A stretch of DNA of 64,000 bases from Paraescarpia echinospica (lineage: Eukaryota; Annelida; Polychaeta; Sabellida; Siboglinidae): the NCBI GenBank assembly GCA_020002185.1, contig CM034543.1, positions 1,665,033 to 1,729,032 of the forward strand. The letters are read 5' to 3'. Below the pieces are notes generated by a model that made no database searches, was not told where the DNA came from, and saw nothing but the letters and a program-made list of their open reading frames with translations. A program made the position numbers and the translations under genes. Below, one piece after another: positions 61,346 through 64,000 of the stretch; position 1 is the first letter of the stretch, and each line of letters starts with the position of its first letter.

Positions 61346-62930
61346 TTAACACTGCAACGAAAGTAATATCTTTGACAATTTTTTTTTGTCTATGAAGAAT
61401 TATATATCATCTGTTCAGCTATATCAATATTAATTTTGATTGTACGCGAATTAAGATTGCAATATGCCAACGTGCCGTAGCATTTCACATTCCTCAGCGT
61501 CGCCGTCGCTGCTCAGAAATGCAACTGAAAACATTATTTCTCAAGTATTGTACATAAACGGTTCGGTTATATATACATATATATATTATATACCTTATTA
61601 TGTAGGCTACGCACCTTTGGTCTTGGTAGTAAAACAGCCAGTACATAATCTTGCATACAGTTGAAGTTCAAACTGTAGTCAACGTCATATCCTACTATAA
61701 CTATATTATCTAGTAATAGATATATTTGATCTACGCTACAGATCGATTCAGTCATTTACCGCAGTAAAATGTTTCTCACCCTACTTATATATGGCCAAAC
61801 GTCTTGCAGAAACTGATTTCCACGCAAACGAAACGAAAATGACTAATCTTTACCCGGCACCAATGGATAGACGTTTCTACAAAATGCACACCGGAGTTTC
61901 TCGGAAAGTGAAACTGCACTTGGCAATAGGGACTATTCATAAATTACGCAATGCCGTCTATAGTCTAGACTAGAGCACCAAAGTATGGTGTCACTTGTGA
62001 CGCATCCGGGTCCGTGTATGCACCGTCTTATCCTTTTTCGAAATACCGACGCGACAAGTTTGGGCGAATATTGGTCGTTTCGGCGCTGTTGTTTTATGAA
62101 AGGTTTCTTTATTAAATTAATTATACTCAAATTTCCATGGTAAACTACTTTATTAATTATTACGTGTTTAGCAGAAATACATAATATAAATCCAGTATTT
62201 GAGATTTTACTATTATGTGAAAGTGCTTGAAAATCTAATCTAAATAGTAGTAAAGTATATTGAATGCAAAGATTAGTATTTGGAAAACATACTCGAATTA
62301 AACGTTGCATTCTGAGATCGAATAAACATTTACAGTGAATATGCCTCATACTACTCCATGTTACCTTTTTTCACATAACATTATGTTTTGACATAAAACG
62401 GCGCCAAAGATGGACAATTCATTTTGTTATCCGTATGCCATATTTCGCTAGACATACGACCGGTTATTCTGACAAAAACACAACAATTATCGAATAATAT
62501 ATCAAATTTCAAAATGACACATACGTTAAGAGGTTAATAGAGTTGATGGTATACATGCACAACAATAATTTTAATGAATGTGCATTGCACATTCATTAAA
62601 AATAGCTAACAATAATTATCGTACTTAAACTCACAATGCAACTTTAAATTTACAAATTTGACCGGCAGTGAAGTGTCACGCAATATCTAATCAGTTGCTC
62701 ATTTCTTGTTCGGTAGTAGTATTTTAAAAGTCATCTACCGTTTCGCAAGTAATAGGTTACTCCTAATTTGTTAACGTTTTCTGTTGATGTGCTGCCCGTT
62801 CATATTCGTATCCTAAAATAGCAAAAGTACTGCCTCTCTAAAATATTGGTAAGACTAAAGTATAACTGGCTGTTAAATTTTATTAATAAACATAATATTC
62901 TCTACAAATATCAGTTTCTGTTTTCTGAAA
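61346..62930. other. Unannotated upstream flank
   Basis: No gene recognised. The short frames (for example 61,791-61,973 +, 60 codons, and 61,933-62,349 -, 138 codons) show no domain, codon bias or splice partner I can support. A 16-bp perfect palindrome with one central base lies at 62,569-62,601. Confidence 0.5.
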
Positions 62931-62939
62931 ATAAATGTT

Positions 62940-63059
62940 CTATGTATGTGTGTGTGTATTTATGTTTGTGTGTGTGCGTGTGTGTGTGTGTTTGTGTTTG
63001 TTTGTGTCCGTGAGTGTACGTGTGTGTGTTTGTGTGTGGGGATGGGTGGGTGGGTGCGT

Positions 63060-63146
<87 letters not shown>

Positions 63147-63200
63147 CGTGTGTGTGTGGGGGGTACATGCGTGCTCGTGTGTGCGCGCGCGTGTATGTGA
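62940..63200. repeat. (TG)n microsatellite
   Basis: TG-rich from 62,944, purest at about 63,061-63,139, with GGGTGGG and CGTG variants at the edges. The Val-Cys frames are artefacts. Confidence 0.97.
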
Positions 63201-63896
63201 TTTTTATTTGTGTGTACAGTGATTTGTAAAATGTTACAATAACATTTATTTTATATCTTATTTGACTACTCGGATGGAATAGTACATGTTCACCGAGCTG
63301 GTTGGGTCACTTTAATGTGGAATGATACATAAATAAAACGAACATATTCCAAACCAGTATATCTACATTTTTATGGTGTAAGTTAGACAAGGAACACACA
63401 CACGCGCGCGCGCGCACACAGACACACACACACACACACATGTTGATTATTGTTAGATGCTAGTGGAGTGATTTTTTGAAAACGAAGCTGATATTTGTAC
63501 AAAAAACACTAGGGGTGACCTATTAATTACAAAATTATACATGATTGATTATAATAATACTATCCAACTAGAAATGGGATACTGATTACATATTGTATAA
63601 GGGTAAGATTTTGTGAATTTAAAGTTGCATTGTAGAATGACCTATTTGCCGCCATATGTATTAGTTGGCATTTGATATGTTATTTGATCAATAGTGTTTT
63701 TGCCAAAATTACCGGTGGCCACGTTTTATCAGCGGAATATGGCACGCGTATAATACACTTGTTAATCTTTGATGCCGTTTTATCTTAAAATTGCATAGTA
63801 CGTGGAAAGTGATATATATATATATATAGTTTATGATATTGTACGAAGCATGGTGATTCACTGAACAGTTTTATTTTATTTTAAATAATGAAAGTG

Positions 63897-63931
<35 letters not shown>

Positions 63932-64000
63932 TACGTATGTATAGTGTATGAGGCATGTCACTTCACTGTAAACGTTTATTCGATCTCAGAATACAACGTA
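63201..64000. other. AT-rich flank with short repeats
   Basis: CG/CA microsatellite at 63,397-63,440. Two related segments of about 90-110 bp, each with GAAAGTGATATATATA followed by a GCATG...TTCACTG element, lie at 63,806-63,870 and 63,890-63,985. No gene seen. Confidence 0.5.

Noticed and set aside
60836..61395. Pro-Ala-Cys-Leu and Arg-Gln-Ala-Gly frames
   Set aside because: Generated by the GGCA tetranucleotide array.

Overview
This is eukaryotic (animal) genomic DNA. It has multi-kilobase introns with GT-AG junctions, several classes of non-LTR retrotransposon, long microsatellites and a scaffold gap of exactly 1,000 N. Tandem sacsin-like giant genes, CR1- and RTE-like LINEs and long CA/CT/GGCA arrays fit an aquatic invertebrate, perhaps a mollusc. 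The sequence alone does not fix the taxon.

The only clear host gene family is sacsin-like (HSP90-type ATPase repeat, SIRPT) and lies on the minus strand. Six coding exons can be joined with exact splice phases: 60,493-60,469 (ATG), 57,599-57,499, 50,783-50,673, 50,079-49,932, then a 1,596-nt exon and a giant last exon. The last two exons exist twice because at least 15 kb is tandemly duplicated: copy A (about 3.16-18.2 kb) and copy B (about 30.2-44.8 kb). Copy A is fully open to a terminal stop at 4,102 but has no 5' exons in the window. Copy B lies directly behind the only set of 5' exons but is broken by a 1-bp deletion (about 34,861-34,872) and a 238-bp deletion (about 31,990-32,001). Reading the 5' exons into copy A would give an uninterrupted 4,165-codon protein with three SIRPT ATPase modules. 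Reading them into copy B gives a 2,869-residue truncated protein.

The rest of the window is repeat-dominated. At 0-3.2 kb there are nested repeat fragments. At 18.2-24.2 kb there is a gap followed by a 5-kb minisatellite (51-bp unit and a 38-bp variant) with higher-order duplication. At 24.2-30.2 kb there are a decayed multicopy gene fragment, a foldback-like element with arms of about 0.6-0.8 kb, and CA-rich simple sequence. At 43.1-49.9 kb, inside an intron, a CR1-like LINE remnant is split by a 1.7-kb TIR element, and the combination is present again 3.5 kb further on with an added long palindrome. The introns at 50.8-60.4 kb hold a nearly full-length but decayed CR1-like LINE (ORF1 with an SGNH-esterase motif set; endonuclease/RT ORF2) and several other LINE fragments. 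At 60.6-64 kb there are a LINE tail, a GGCA array, a TG array and unannotated AT-rich sequence.

No tRNA, rRNA or CRISPR array was recognised. I did not identify an unmistakably new biochemical system. The strongest leads are the split arrangement of the sacsin-like locus (biology or assembly artefact), its mosaic divergence, and the TIR element with repeated CACGTG-containing motifs.
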